From contig JACQAZ010000047.1 of assembly GCA_016194705.1 (NCBI GenBank), positions 1 through 64,000 of the forward strand: a stretch of DNA of 64,000 nt, read 5' to 3'. Position 1 is the stretch's first letter, and each line of letters begins with the position of its first letter. The translations under genes and the position numbers were made by a program. Shown here piece after piece: positions 28,196 to 38,733 of the stretch. Below the pieces are notes generated by a model that made no database searches, was not told the DNA's origin, and worked only from the letters and a program-made list of their open reading frames with translations. The stretch comes from Elusimicrobiota bacterium. Its GTDB lineage: Bacteria; Elusimicrobiota; Elusimicrobia; UBA1565; UBA9628.

Positions 28196-28497
28196 GGCTC
28201 CTCCTCGGCGGTCAGGACCAGGACCCCGGGGGTCTCGTCAGCGGCCTGCCAGCCCTCGAAGGTCAGCGCGGCGGGGGAAGTCGAAAGGAAGGTCGCAAGA
28301 AAGACGGCGGCGATCCCGAGTCCCAAGGCCGGCACCGTCCAGCGGCCCGTCAGCCACTGGAGGGCGGGGGAGCGCGCTTCCTCGATGCGCCCCATGACGC
28401 GGCTGACGAAGGCCTCGGTCTCGAAGTCCGTCGGCGTCTTGGGAGCTCGAAAGAGAGCCTCCGCGATGCGTTTGTCCTTCCAGTCTGATCTGTCCAT
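28192..28497 (-). CDS. putative anti-sigma factor (single TM)
   Basis: 101 aa; position between ECF sigma and CnrX-like protein; TM WTVPALGLGIAAVFLATFL; ATGA overlaps. Confidence 0.55.
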   Translation of the reverse strand: MDRSDWKDKRIAEALFRAPKTPTDFETEAFVSRVMGRIEEARSPALQWLTGRWTVPALGLGIAAVFLATFLSTSPAALTFEGWQAADETPGVLVLTAEEEP

Positions 28498-28498
28498 T

Positions 28499-29092
28499 TC
28501 AGCCTCCCGATGATGAGACGTCGTCCGGCCCCAAAAAGTGTCGCAGGGAATCCTCGAGACTCTCTCGGGCCCGGCGCAGGCGCGCCTTGACCGAGTCGAG
28601 CGAGCAGTCCATGGCCTCCATGATCTCCTCGTAGCTCAGGCCCTGGACCTCGCGCAAAGTCAGGATCAGGCGGTAGTCCGGGGGCAAAGTCGCGAGAACG
28701 CGCTCCACGAGGTCGGCGTCCTCGGCGCGGCGCTCCTCGTCGGGGGCGCGCAGGAGCCGCTCGAGACGGCCGCCTTCCTCCTCCAGGACGGCGTCGAGGG
28801 ATTCGGCTCGGCGCCTGGACGCCTTCCTCAATATGTCCAGGCAGTGGTTGGAGGCGACGCGGTAGAGCCAGGTGGAGAATGCCGACTTGCCGCCGAATTT
28901 GCCCAAGGACTGGTAGGCTTTGAGGAAAATCTCCTGGGCGGCGTCCTCGGCCGAGGTCCGGTCGCCCAGCATTGAGGCGCACAGGCCGAAGATGCGGGCG
29001 TGGTTCCGGCGGATGAGCTCGGCATAAGCCCGATCGTCGCCGGAACGGACCCGGTCGATGAGTTCCTCGTCGCTGGCGCCTTCCTCAGGCAT
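28499..29092 (-). CDS. ECF-type RNA polymerase sigma factor
   Basis: DAAQEIFLKAYQSLGKFGGKSAFSTWLYRVASNHCLDILRK; LPPDYRLILTLREVQGLSYEEIMEAMDCSLDSVKARLRRARESL. Confidence 0.93.
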   Translation of the reverse strand: MPEEGASDEELIDRVRSGDDRAYAELIRRNHARIFGLCASMLGDRTSAEDAAQEIFLKAYQSLGKFGGKSAFSTWLYRVASNHCLDILRKASRRRAESLDAVLEEEGGRLERLLRAPDEERRAEDADLVERVLATLPPDYRLILTLREVQGLSYEEIMEAMDCSLDSVKARLRRARESLEDSLRHFLGPDDVSSSGG

Positions 29093-29127
29093 GCGGCGGC
29101 GAGTCTACCAATTTGCGCCGGGCGGGC

Positions 29128-29454
29128 CTAGCCCTTGGCGCCGGCCGGCGAGACGAAGCCGACCGCCTTGATGACCTCCTGCACGCAGGCGAAGCCCTGT
29201 CCGGGCTGGTCGAGATGCGCGGTCGAGATCACGGAGGCCAGCACCGAGTCGGTCTTCCCCGGATCCGTCACGATGAAGACGGCGCGCTTGGCGATCTCGA
29301 TGTCGGAGCCTCCGACGCTTTGGCGCACGCCGGTGCCCTCGGCGAAAAAGTAGGTCGCGCCCGTGGCCCCGGCCTTGAGCGCGGCCGAGATCACGGCGTC
29401 CCCGACCTTGTGCTGGACGACGGCGGTGATGAGGTGAAGTTTATCGTTGGCCAT
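29128..29454 (-). CDS. P-II-like / GlnB-related small protein
   Basis: MANDKLHLITAVVQHKVGDAVISAALKAGATGATYFFAEGTGVRQ. Confidence 0.65.
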   Translation of the reverse strand: MANDKLHLITAVVQHKVGDAVISAALKAGATGATYFFAEGTGVRQSVGGSDIEIAKRAVFIVTDPGKTDSVLASVISTAHLDQPGQGFACVQEVIKAVGFVSPAGAKG

Positions 29455-29460
29455 ACGCCG

Positions 29461-29489
29461 AGTGTAGCCCCGGGCCGCGAAAGTGTCAA
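29461..29489 (-). promoter_or_regulatory. consensus promoter abutting P-II-like start
   Basis: TTGACA (29484-29489) -17- TACACT (29461-29466) -6- ATG. Confidence 0.75.
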
Positions 29490-29571
29490 GAGGGGGCGGT
29501 CATTGCGCTGCAAATTGCGGATATGCCATCATCGGGGAAGCAGGACAGAAAGATTCCATTCAGGAGGCATC

Positions 29572-30051
29572 ATGCCCAAACAGGTCAAGCCCATCCCCGA
29601 CGGATTCCACGCCGTGACGCCCGGACTCTGCGTGAACAACGCCGCCTCGGCCCTCGACTTCTACAAGAGAGCCTTCGGCGCGAGCGAGCTCATGCGCATG
29701 CCCGGCCCCGGCGGCAAGATCATGCACGCGAAGATCAAGATCGGCGACTCGATCATTTTCGTGAGCGACGAGTTCCCCGAGATGCCCAATTCGTGCCGCG
29801 CGCCGCAGACGCTCAAGGGCGCCACCTCGGCCGTGTACCTCTACGTCGAGGACGTCGACGCGTCCTTCGCTCAGGCCGTCAAGGCCGGCGGGAAGGTCAA
29901 CATGCCGCTGACCGACATGTTCTGGGGAGACCGCTACGGCCAGATCCAGGACCCCTTCGGCCACATCTGGGCCCTGGCCACTCACAAGGAAGACCTCACG
30001 CCCGAGCAGATGAAGAAGCGCCAGCAGGAGCAGTTCGCGACGGCCAAGTAG
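29572..30051 (+). CDS. VOC/glyoxalase-family protein
   Basis: VTPGLCVNNAASALDFYKRAFGASE...WGDRYGQIQDPFGHIWALATH; SD aggagg. Confidence 0.92.
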   Translation: MPKQVKPIPDGFHAVTPGLCVNNAASALDFYKRAFGASELMRMPGPGGKIMHAKIKIGDSIIFVSDEFPEMPNSCRAPQTLKGATSAVYLYVEDVDASFAQAVKAGGKVNMPLTDMFWGDRYGQIQDPFGHIWALATHKEDLTPEQMKKRQQEQFATAK

Positions 30052-30056
30052 CGCAA

Positions 30057-32294
30057 CTACTTGGTCGTCAGCCAGACCCGCGAGCCCCTCTTGCCCAGGC
30101 GCTCGAGTGAGGGGCTGAGCACGGGGGTTTGCTCGACGTGCCGTTTGCGGGCCTCGCGCTCGACGGCGGGCTTGAGATAGGTGAAGAGCTCGCGCGTCGT
30201 GACGCGGCCGCCGGGGCCCGCGGCCTCGCCGCGCAGGCCCTTGAGCATGAAGTAGGTCAGCAGGCCGTGGCGGGCGTCGGGATCGTCCGCGCTGATCTGA
30301 TCCTTTCCGGCCGCCGCCAGCAGCACGACGTTCGACGAGAGCCGCGCCCCCTGGTCCGCCGTGACCAGGGGGCGCGTGCCCTTGGCGAGCACCGAGCGGC
30401 CGCCCGCGCCCGAGAAGCAGGAGTCAAGTGCGACAACCACGTCGTCGGTCGGAAGCTGTCCCAGCGCGTCGTAGAGCTTCTGCAGCGGGAAGGCTTTGGT
30501 GTCGGGGTAGGCGGGATCTCCGTCGTAAGGGATGAGGTAGGCCTGGCCCGTGCGCGGATCGGGGGCCCCGTGGCCCGCGAAATAGACGAAGACCTTGCTC
30601 TTGGCCGTCGCCCGGTCCTTGAGCCATGGACCCAGGTAGGTGGCCAGGTCGGTCAGCGTCGCCCGCCCGTCCTGAAGCAGCACCACGTTCTTGGGATCGA
30701 AGCCCATGGCCTGCGTGAGGTACGCGTAGACCACACCCGCGTCGCGCGCGGCGAAGTCCGCGGCGGGGATGTCGCGATATTTCTCGATGCCGACGACCAC
30801 CGCGTAGGCCTCGGGATCGCGAGGCGTGCGCGTGCGCGGAGGGACATCGACGCTCTCGGACTCGGCGGAAGGCTCCTCGGAGGCCTCGGGACGAGAGGGC
30901 TCCTTCATCGCGACGACCGTGACCGACGGCGCGCTGCGGCCAAGGACCAGCTTGAGCGGGAAGGAGGCCACGCCGCGCTTGCCCGTGGCCTCCGTCAGCG
31001 TCAAGCCTACCGGAAGCGTGTCTCCGGTCTTGAAGCGCCGGTTGGCGAAGAACTCGAAAGCCGCTTCCTTGGACCGGCCCGGCGCGATGGCGTCGAGCGG
31101 CACCGAGGGCTCGCCCGACATGAATATGTCCTTGCTTCCCAGCTCCAGCGCGGCGACCACGCCGCGGGCGGTCCCCGAGCCGCGGTTGCGGATACGGACG
31201 CTCACCTGCGTGGCTTCGCCCGCCGTCACGATCCCGGTGCCTCCCACCGAGATGTCGGAGACCTCGAGGATCGGGGGGCGGGAGAAGCGCGTCTGGAACT
31301 CGATGACCGCAGGCTCCGTGTCGAAGCCGTTGCCCTCGCGGATCGCAAGCCTCAGCCGCACCTTCTGCGGGGCGGCGCTCTCGGAGACCTCGAGCCGCAC
31401 TTCCTTCTCGAGGGACTGGTTCGCGGGCAGGTTCCCGAGCTCGACGGCGCCGGGCAGCGAAAGGGCCTCGGCGCCAGAGAGCGCCTCGAGGGCCAGACGC
31501 AGAGCGTAGGCAGGGCCCGGGCCGGCGTTGCGCAGCTTCACCGAGAGCCGCGCCGATTCGCCGGCCTCGACGACGCCGTCTCCGGAGAGGTCCTCGACGG
31601 CGACCTGGGCCGAGAGGCGGGCCGGCGCCTGCGGACGCGGGACGGGACGCGGCGAAGGCGCGGCCGGGCGAGGGGTCACGATGCGGTCGGCGGAATCGTA
31701 GGCGTAGCGCAGGCTGCCGTTGATCCCATGGACGAGCACCTTCTTGACCTCCCAGGACCAGTCATCGTTGGAAAGGAAGAAGTCGAGGTCGAGGGTCTGC
31801 GTCGGCTCGGAGACGGTCTCGAAGTCGGCGCAGCCCACCGTGGAGTCCGGTCCCAGCTTGCGGATCCTCTCGGTGTGGATGCTCACGAGCCGCAGCTGGT
31901 ACCGGCGCCCGGTCCCCTTATCCTCCACCTCGAAGGAGCCCTTCCCGCCGCGCGAATGGGCGCGGACGTACTCGGTGACGACGCGATGGAACTCGTCCTT
32001 GAACTCGCGCATCTCGGGAGGGTACTGCGGGCCCCTCCAAACCGGAGGAGGCTGCCGATACGAGGACTCGGCCGAGGAGTAGACGGCTGGCTGCAGCGGC
32101 ATGACGCTCAGGGCCTGGAGGTTGGCGCGCTCGATCGTCGCCCGTTCATTAGCGACCTCCGCGTCGTGGCGGTACTGGAAGTTCTGCCAATTGAGCTGCT
32201 GCGAATAGGCGGTCGGAGACATCGTGTAGACCCGCCCGCCGGCGCTCGCGCAGAGCGGCGCGAGCATGGCGGCCCAGAGCAATACGGCTCTCAT
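30057..32294 (-). CDS. secreted caspase-like (C14) peptidase with CARDB-like domains, paralogue A
   Basis: YAVVVGIEKYRDIPAADFAARDA; VYFAGHGAPDP; VVALDSCFSGAGGRSVLAKG; degenerate EF-like loop EAAGPGGRVTTREL. Confidence 0.9.
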   Translation of the reverse strand: MRAVLLWAAMLAPLCASAGGRVYTMSPTAYSQQLNWQNFQYRHDAEVANERATIERANLQALSVMPLQPAVYSSAESSYRQPPPVWRGPQYPPEMREFKDEFHRVVTEYVRAHSRGGKGSFEVEDKGTGRRYQLRLVSIHTERIRKLGPDSTVGCADFETVSEPTQTLDLDFFLSNDDWSWEVKKVLVHGINGSLRYAYDSADRIVTPRPAAPSPRPVPRPQAPARLSAQVAVEDLSGDGVVEAGESARLSVKLRNAGPGPAYALRLALEALSGAEALSLPGAVELGNLPANQSLEKEVRLEVSESAAPQKVRLRLAIREGNGFDTEPAVIEFQTRFSRPPILEVSDISVGGTGIVTAGEATQVSVRIRNRGSGTARGVVAALELGSKDIFMSGEPSVPLDAIAPGRSKEAAFEFFANRRFKTGDTLPVGLTLTEATGKRGVASFPLKLVLGRSAPSVTVVAMKEPSRPEASEEPSAESESVDVPPRTRTPRDPEAYAVVVGIEKYRDIPAADFAARDAGVVYAYLTQAMGFDPKNVVLLQDGRATLTDLATYLGPWLKDRATAKSKVFVYFAGHGAPDPRTGQAYLIPYDGDPAYPDTKAFPLQKLYDALGQLPTDDVVVALDSCFSGAGGRSVLAKGTRPLVTADQGARLSSNVVLLAAAGKDQISADDPDARHGLLTYFMLKGLRGEAAGPGGRVTTRELFTYLKPAVEREARKRHVEQTPVLSPSLERLGKRGSRVWLTTK

Positions 32295-34546
32295 CTGCGC
32301 CTCAGCCAGACCCGCTCGGCTCTAGCGCCGAGCTTCTCGACCGGCGGGCTCAGCACGGGACTCTGCTCGACGTGCCGCTTGCGCGCTTCGCGCTCCACGG
32401 CCGGCTTGACGTAGGCGAAGAGCTCGCTGGTCGTCACGCGCCCGTTGCCGTCGGCGTCGGCCTCGCCGCGCAGTCCCCTGAGCAGGAAATAGGTCAACAG
32501 CCCGTGCCGGGCGTCGGGATCGTCGGTGCTGATCTGGTCGCCGCCCGCGGCCGCGAGCAAAACGACGTTGTCTCCCAGCTTCGCGGCGGCCGCCGAGGTC
32601 ACGAGCGGCCGCGTCCCTTTGGCGATCACCGAGCGGCCGCCCGAACCCGAGAAGCACGAGTCGAGCGCGACGGTGACGTCGCCGGTCGGCAATTGGGCCA
32701 AGGCGTCGTAAAACCGCTGGAGAGGGAAGGCCTTGGTGTCCGTGTAGGCCGGATCGCCGTCGTAGGGGATCAGGTAGGACAGGCCCGATTTCGGGTCGAG
32801 GGTGCCGTGCCCGGCGAAGTAGACGAAGACTTTGCTCTTGGCCGTGGCCCGGTCCTTGAGCCAGGGGCCCAGGTAGGTCGCCATGTCGGTCAGCGTGGCC
32901 CGCTCGTTCTGGAGGAGGACCACGTTCTTGGGATCGAAGCCCATGGCCTGGGTGAGGTAGGCGTAGACGATCCCCGCGTCGCGCGCGGCGAAGTCGGCCG
33001 CGGGGACGTCTCGGTATTTCTCGATGCCGACGACCACCGCGTACGCTTCCGCATCAAGCGGCGTGCGCGCCGCCGGGGGCGTGTCGACGCTCTCGGCCTC
33101 CGCCTGCGGCTCGGGCGAGGAGTCCTTCGGGGCCGGCGAGCCCTTCATCGCCAGCACCGTGACCGAAGGCGCGCTGCGGCCCAGGACGAGTTTGAGCGGG
33201 TAGGACGCCAACCCGCGCTTGCGCGTGGCTTCCAACAGCGTCAGGCTGACGGGAAGCGTCTCGCCGCTCTTGAAGCGCTTGTTGGCGAAAAACTCGAAGG
33301 GCGCGTTCTTGGAGCGCCCCGGCTCGATGTCCCCCAAGCCGACGGAGGCGTCGCCCGACATGAACAAGTCCTTGCTGCCCAGTTCCAGCGCCGCGGCCAC
33401 GCCCCGCGCCGCGCCCTTTCCCGCGTTCCGGACGCGGACCGTCACCTGCGTCGGTTCGCCGGCCATGACGATCCCGCTGCCGCCCACCGAGATCTCGGCG
33501 ACCTCAAGCTTGGGGGGCTGGTAGGAGCGCAGCGGCAGCTCGACTACGGCGGGCTCGGTGTCGAACCCGTTGGCCTCGTTGATCGCGAGCCTGATGCGCA
33601 GCTTGCCCGCGGCGGCGTCCTCCGAGGCCGACAACGCCACTTCCTTGGAGATCGATTGGCCGGCGGGCAGGTCCCCGACCTCGACTTCGGCAGGGATCTC
33701 GACGCCGGCGGCGTCGTGCGGGTCCAGCGACAGGCGCACGGCGTAGGCCGGACCGGGGCCGGCGTTGCTCACCTTGACCTCGAGCCGGCCCGACGCGCCT
33801 GCCTGCAGAGCATTTGAGCCCGAGGGCTCAGTGAAGGCGACCTCCGCCGAAAGATGCGCGGGAGCAGTCGGCTTGGGGATCACGCGCGCGGCGGCGGCCG
33901 GCCTCGGGACGGCCACGACGCGATTGGCCGGATCATAGGAATAGCGAGGCTTGCCGTTGATGCTGTGGATGAGGACTTTCTCGACGGCCCACGCCTCCGA
34001 CTTGGCGAGAAAGAAGTCGAGATCGACGGCGCCCTTGGGGCCGTCGGCGGTCTCGAAGTCGACGTCTCCGGAGACCTCGTCGGGGGATAGCCGGCGGATC
34101 CTGTCGGCGTGGACGTCGGTCAGCTTGAGCTGGTAGCGGCGGCCGGTCGCGGAATCGTCGATGACGAAGGCGCCTTCGCCGCCCTGGGAATGCTTACTCA
34201 CGTAATCCCGGACTAGGGCGGAAAATTCGTCCTTGAACTCGCGGATCTCCGGCGGATGCCTGGGCCCGGAGTAGACCGGAGGGCGGCTCGGCGGCTCCGG
34301 CGGATTGTAGAACGGGCGCACCGGCCTTCGCAGGGCCTGCTCGTTGTATTGCTGGATCAGCGCCTTCTCCCGCTCGACCTCCCTGTCGTGTCGTTCCCGG
34401 AACTCCCGCCAGCTTTGCTCGCCGAAAAAATGGACGGCGGGCCGCATGCGGTAGACCTGCCTTGTGCCCGGCCTTTCGGGGTCCTGGGCGAGAGATGGCG
34501 GCGCGAGGCTCAGGCAGGCCGCGGCGGCCAGGACGGCGGATCGCAT
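32291..34546 (-). CDS. secreted caspase-like (C14) peptidase with CARDB-like domains, paralogue B
   Basis: VYFAGHGTLDP; TVALDSCFSGSGGRSVIAKG; EF-hand-like loop DADGNGRVTTSE; signal start MRSAVLAAAACLSLAPPSLAQ (ATG 34546); ATGA overlap with paralogue A. Confidence 0.9.
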   Translation of the reverse strand: MRSAVLAAAACLSLAPPSLAQDPERPGTRQVYRMRPAVHFFGEQSWREFRERHDREVEREKALIQQYNEQALRRPVRPFYNPPEPPSRPPVYSGPRHPPEIREFKDEFSALVRDYVSKHSQGGEGAFVIDDSATGRRYQLKLTDVHADRIRRLSPDEVSGDVDFETADGPKGAVDLDFFLAKSEAWAVEKVLIHSINGKPRYSYDPANRVVAVPRPAAAARVIPKPTAPAHLSAEVAFTEPSGSNALQAGASGRLEVKVSNAGPGPAYAVRLSLDPHDAAGVEIPAEVEVGDLPAGQSISKEVALSASEDAAAGKLRIRLAINEANGFDTEPAVVELPLRSYQPPKLEVAEISVGGSGIVMAGEPTQVTVRVRNAGKGAARGVAAALELGSKDLFMSGDASVGLGDIEPGRSKNAPFEFFANKRFKSGETLPVSLTLLEATRKRGLASYPLKLVLGRSAPSVTVLAMKGSPAPKDSSPEPQAEAESVDTPPAARTPLDAEAYAVVVGIEKYRDVPAADFAARDAGIVYAYLTQAMGFDPKNVVLLQNERATLTDMATYLGPWLKDRATAKSKVFVYFAGHGTLDPKSGLSYLIPYDGDPAYTDTKAFPLQRFYDALAQLPTGDVTVALDSCFSGSGGRSVIAKGTRPLVTSAAAAKLGDNVVLLAAAGGDQISTDDPDARHGLLTYFLLRGLRGEADADGNGRVTTSELFAYVKPAVEREARKRHVEQSPVLSPPVEKLGARAERVWLRRR

Positions 34547-34630
34547 CGTATCAAGCGTGGTCACGGGCTCGGTTCCCTGAGGGAAGTCTAACAGAAGAAC
34601 CAAGGCGCGGCAAGCCCTCCTTAGTCACGG

Positions 34631-34671
34631 GCCATTGGACCTAGACAAGGCCTGGGCCCAATGGCTATAAT
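34631..34671 (+). promoter_or_regulatory. promoter with inverted repeat operator candidate
   Basis: GCCATTGG (34631-34638) ... CCAATGGC (34658-34665) abutting TATAAT (34666-34671), 7 nt before ATG 34679. Confidence 0.55.
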
Positions 34672-34678
34672 CGACGGG

Positions 34679-36745
34679 ATGGCGCGTCGACCGAGCGCGG
34701 CGTTTTTCCTGTCTCTCGTTCTATGCCTCCCCGCCGCGGCCCTGCGAGGCGCCCCTGACTCTCAGCGGCCCACCCTCGAGACTCTCAACGCCCTCTTCGA
34801 CGGCGCCCGAGCGGCGCGGCCCGCGGCCGCGGTGGCGCCGCGCTCGGACCTCGACTCCTGGCTCGGCCGCGAGCGCGGGATCGCTCTGCAAAGGATGCTG
34901 GCCAACGTCTCCCCGCCCGGGGCCGCGCCCGGCTCGGTCGCGGCTTCTCCGTCGCGTTCGAATCCCGATTACTGGTTCAATTGGAAACGGGACGCGGCGT
35001 TGACCATGAACGAGATCGTCGCGCTCTATCGCGCCGCGACGGCCCCCGCGCAAAAGCAGGCGTGGTTCAAGCTCCTGCGCGACTACGCCGACTTCGCGCG
35101 TCGCGCGCAGACCGCGCCGTCTCAGAGCGGGCTCGGCGAGCCAAAGCACAACATGGACGGCAGCGTCTTCACGGGTCCGTGGGGACGGCCCCAGGACGAC
35201 GGCCCCGCCGAGGAGGCGAGCACCTTGATCGCGTTCGCGCGCTCCTTGCTGGCCGAGGGCCGCAAGGACCTCGCGTTGAAGCTCTACGGCGATTTCGCCT
35301 CCGGCATCAAGGGCGACCTCGAGTACGTCTCCCATCATTGGAGCCAGACGAGCTTCGACGTCTGGGAAGAGGTCAAGGCGCGGCATTTCGACACCGCAGT
35401 GGCCCAGCGCGAGGCCCTGCTCCAGGGCGCCGGCCTCGCCCGCGCGCTGGGCGATCCGCGTGCTGCGGCCTGGTACGAGAGCCAGGCCGGGCTCATCGCC
35501 GCCGAGCTGGGCCGGCACTGGGACGCCTCCAAGGGCTACCTCGTCAGCGCGATCGGACGGGATGGAGGCCTCGACTACAAAGCGAGCGGCCTGGACTCCG
35601 CCGTGATCCTCGCGGCGATCCATCGCGAGCCGGGCGGCGACCCCGCGTTCTCGGTCACCGACCCCAGAATCCTGGCGACCGCCTGGGCCCTGAAGCAGTC
35701 CTTCAGGACGGGATACGCGCTCAACCGGCGCGCCGACGCCCCCGGAGTCGCCATCGGCCGCTATCCCGAGGACCGCTACTTCGGCGGCAATCCCTGGGTC
35801 CTGAGCACCAACGCCTTCGCCGAACTCCATTACAAAGCCGCCTCGGAGTATCTGCGCCGCGGAGCCCTCACGATCGAGTCGGCGAGCCTCGCTTTCTTTC
35901 AAGACATCGTCGCAGATACGCCGTTGAAGGCCCCGACGACGGTCAGAGCGGGGGAGCCTCTTTTCGACCGCGTCGTCGCGGGGCTCAGGGAGGGAGGCGA
36001 TTCCTACCTGCGCGTGGTCCGCGCGCACGCCAACCCCGACGGCTCGCTCTCCGAGCAGATCGACAAGGATTCGGGCTACATGACCTCGGCGCGCGATCTG
36101 ACTTGGAATTACGCGAGCTTCCTCTCCGCGCTGCGCGCGCGACGCGCTGTCGTCGCTGCGTTAAAAACTGCTTCAATCGATGCGATGATGCGCGCGACGA
36201 TGGGTCTATGGGCCGCGTGGCTGTTCTACTGGTGGCTCGCCGGCCGCAGCGTCGAGAAGGCGGAGAAAACCGAGTCATTGCTCTCGCGCGCCCTGCATCT
36301 CGGCATCCTCGCCTGCGCCTTCTTGTTCCTTTTCTCGGACCAGCTCCGCGTCGGATTTATGGGCCGGCGGATCATCCCCGAGGCTCTTTTCATCGAGGCG
36401 GTCGGCCTGGGGCTCACGACGGCGGGTCTGCTCCTCTGCGTCTGGGCGCGCGTCCACCTCGGCCGCTTCTGGAGCGGTGAAGTGCAGCTCAAGGAGGGTC
36501 ACCGCCTCATCGCCAGCGGGCCGTACGCCTTCGTGCGCCACCCGATCTACACGGGCTTCCTGCTGGCGGTCTGCGGCAGCGCCGTGACCTTGGGCGAAGT
36601 CCGCGGCTTGCTCATCCTCGCGGCCACGATCGCGGCCTACGCGAGAAAGATCCGCCTCGAGGAGGAGCTGCTGAACTCCCGGTTCGGCGCGGAATACGAC
36701 CAGTATGAACGTCGGACTTGGGCCTTGCTCCCCTTTGTCCTCTGA
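34679..36745 (+). CDS. GH15 glucoamylase (fungal-type) fused to C-terminal ICMT/PEMT-like methyltransferase
   Basis: SGLGEPKHNMDGSVFTGPWGRPQDDGP, TSFDVWEEV, SEQIDKDSGYMTSARDLTWNYAS; then GPYAFVRHPIYTGFLL...RIRLEEELLNSRFGAEYDQYE..; listed start 34661 lies upstream of the -10. Confidence 0.85.
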   Translation: MARRPSAAFFLSLVLCLPAAALRGAPDSQRPTLETLNALFDGARAARPAAAVAPRSDLDSWLGRERGIALQRMLANVSPPGAAPGSVAASPSRSNPDYWFNWKRDAALTMNEIVALYRAATAPAQKQAWFKLLRDYADFARRAQTAPSQSGLGEPKHNMDGSVFTGPWGRPQDDGPAEEASTLIAFARSLLAEGRKDLALKLYGDFASGIKGDLEYVSHHWSQTSFDVWEEVKARHFDTAVAQREALLQGAGLARALGDPRAAAWYESQAGLIAAELGRHWDASKGYLVSAIGRDGGLDYKASGLDSAVILAAIHREPGGDPAFSVTDPRILATAWALKQSFRTGYALNRRADAPGVAIGRYPEDRYFGGNPWVLSTNAFAELHYKAASEYLRRGALTIESASLAFFQDIVADTPLKAPTTVRAGEPLFDRVVAGLREGGDSYLRVVRAHANPDGSLSEQIDKDSGYMTSARDLTWNYASFLSALRARRAVVAALKTASIDAMMRATMGLWAAWLFYWWLAGRSVEKAEKTESLLSRALHLGILACAFLFLFSDQLRVGFMGRRIIPEALFIEAVGLGLTTAGLLLCVWARVHLGRFWSGEVQLKEGHRLIASGPYAFVRHPIYTGFLLAVCGSAVTLGEVRGLLILAATIAAYARKIRLEEELLNSRFGAEYDQYERRTWALLPFVL

Positions 36746-36756
36746 CCTCCGTCAGA

Positions 36757-36798
36757 ATTGTCAACTTTTCTGGACATATGGCCGGAAAAGTTGACAAT
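36757..36798. repeat. 14-bp perfect inverted repeat
   Basis: ATTGTCAACTTTTC (36757-36770) / GAAAAGTTGACAAT (36785-36798). Confidence 0.9.
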
Positions 36799-36856
36799 CT
36801 CCAGGGAGTTGCTTCCCGGGAGGCTGGAGGCCGGGGAACCTGGAACCGGCCGCGAC

Positions 36857-36885
36857 TTGACAAGAACCGGGAGGGGGGGTAAACT
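36857..36885 (+). promoter_or_regulatory. pilB promoter
   Basis: TTGACA (36857-36862) -17- TAAACT (36880-36885). Confidence 0.65.
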
Positions 36886-36925
36886 TCCACCGCGTGGCCC
36901 ATCATATATGGAAGGCTGAGGTCTG

Positions 36926-38731
<1,806 letters not shown>

Positions 38732-38733
38732 GA

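Noticed and set aside
30129-32414. 761-aa plus ORF
   Set aside because: Antisense to the caspase pair; no domain signal
32372-33817. 481-aa plus ORF
   Set aside because: Antisense shadow of caspase paralogue B
34721-36028. 435-aa minus ORF
   Set aside because: Antisense to GH15 coding sequence whose motifs are unambiguous
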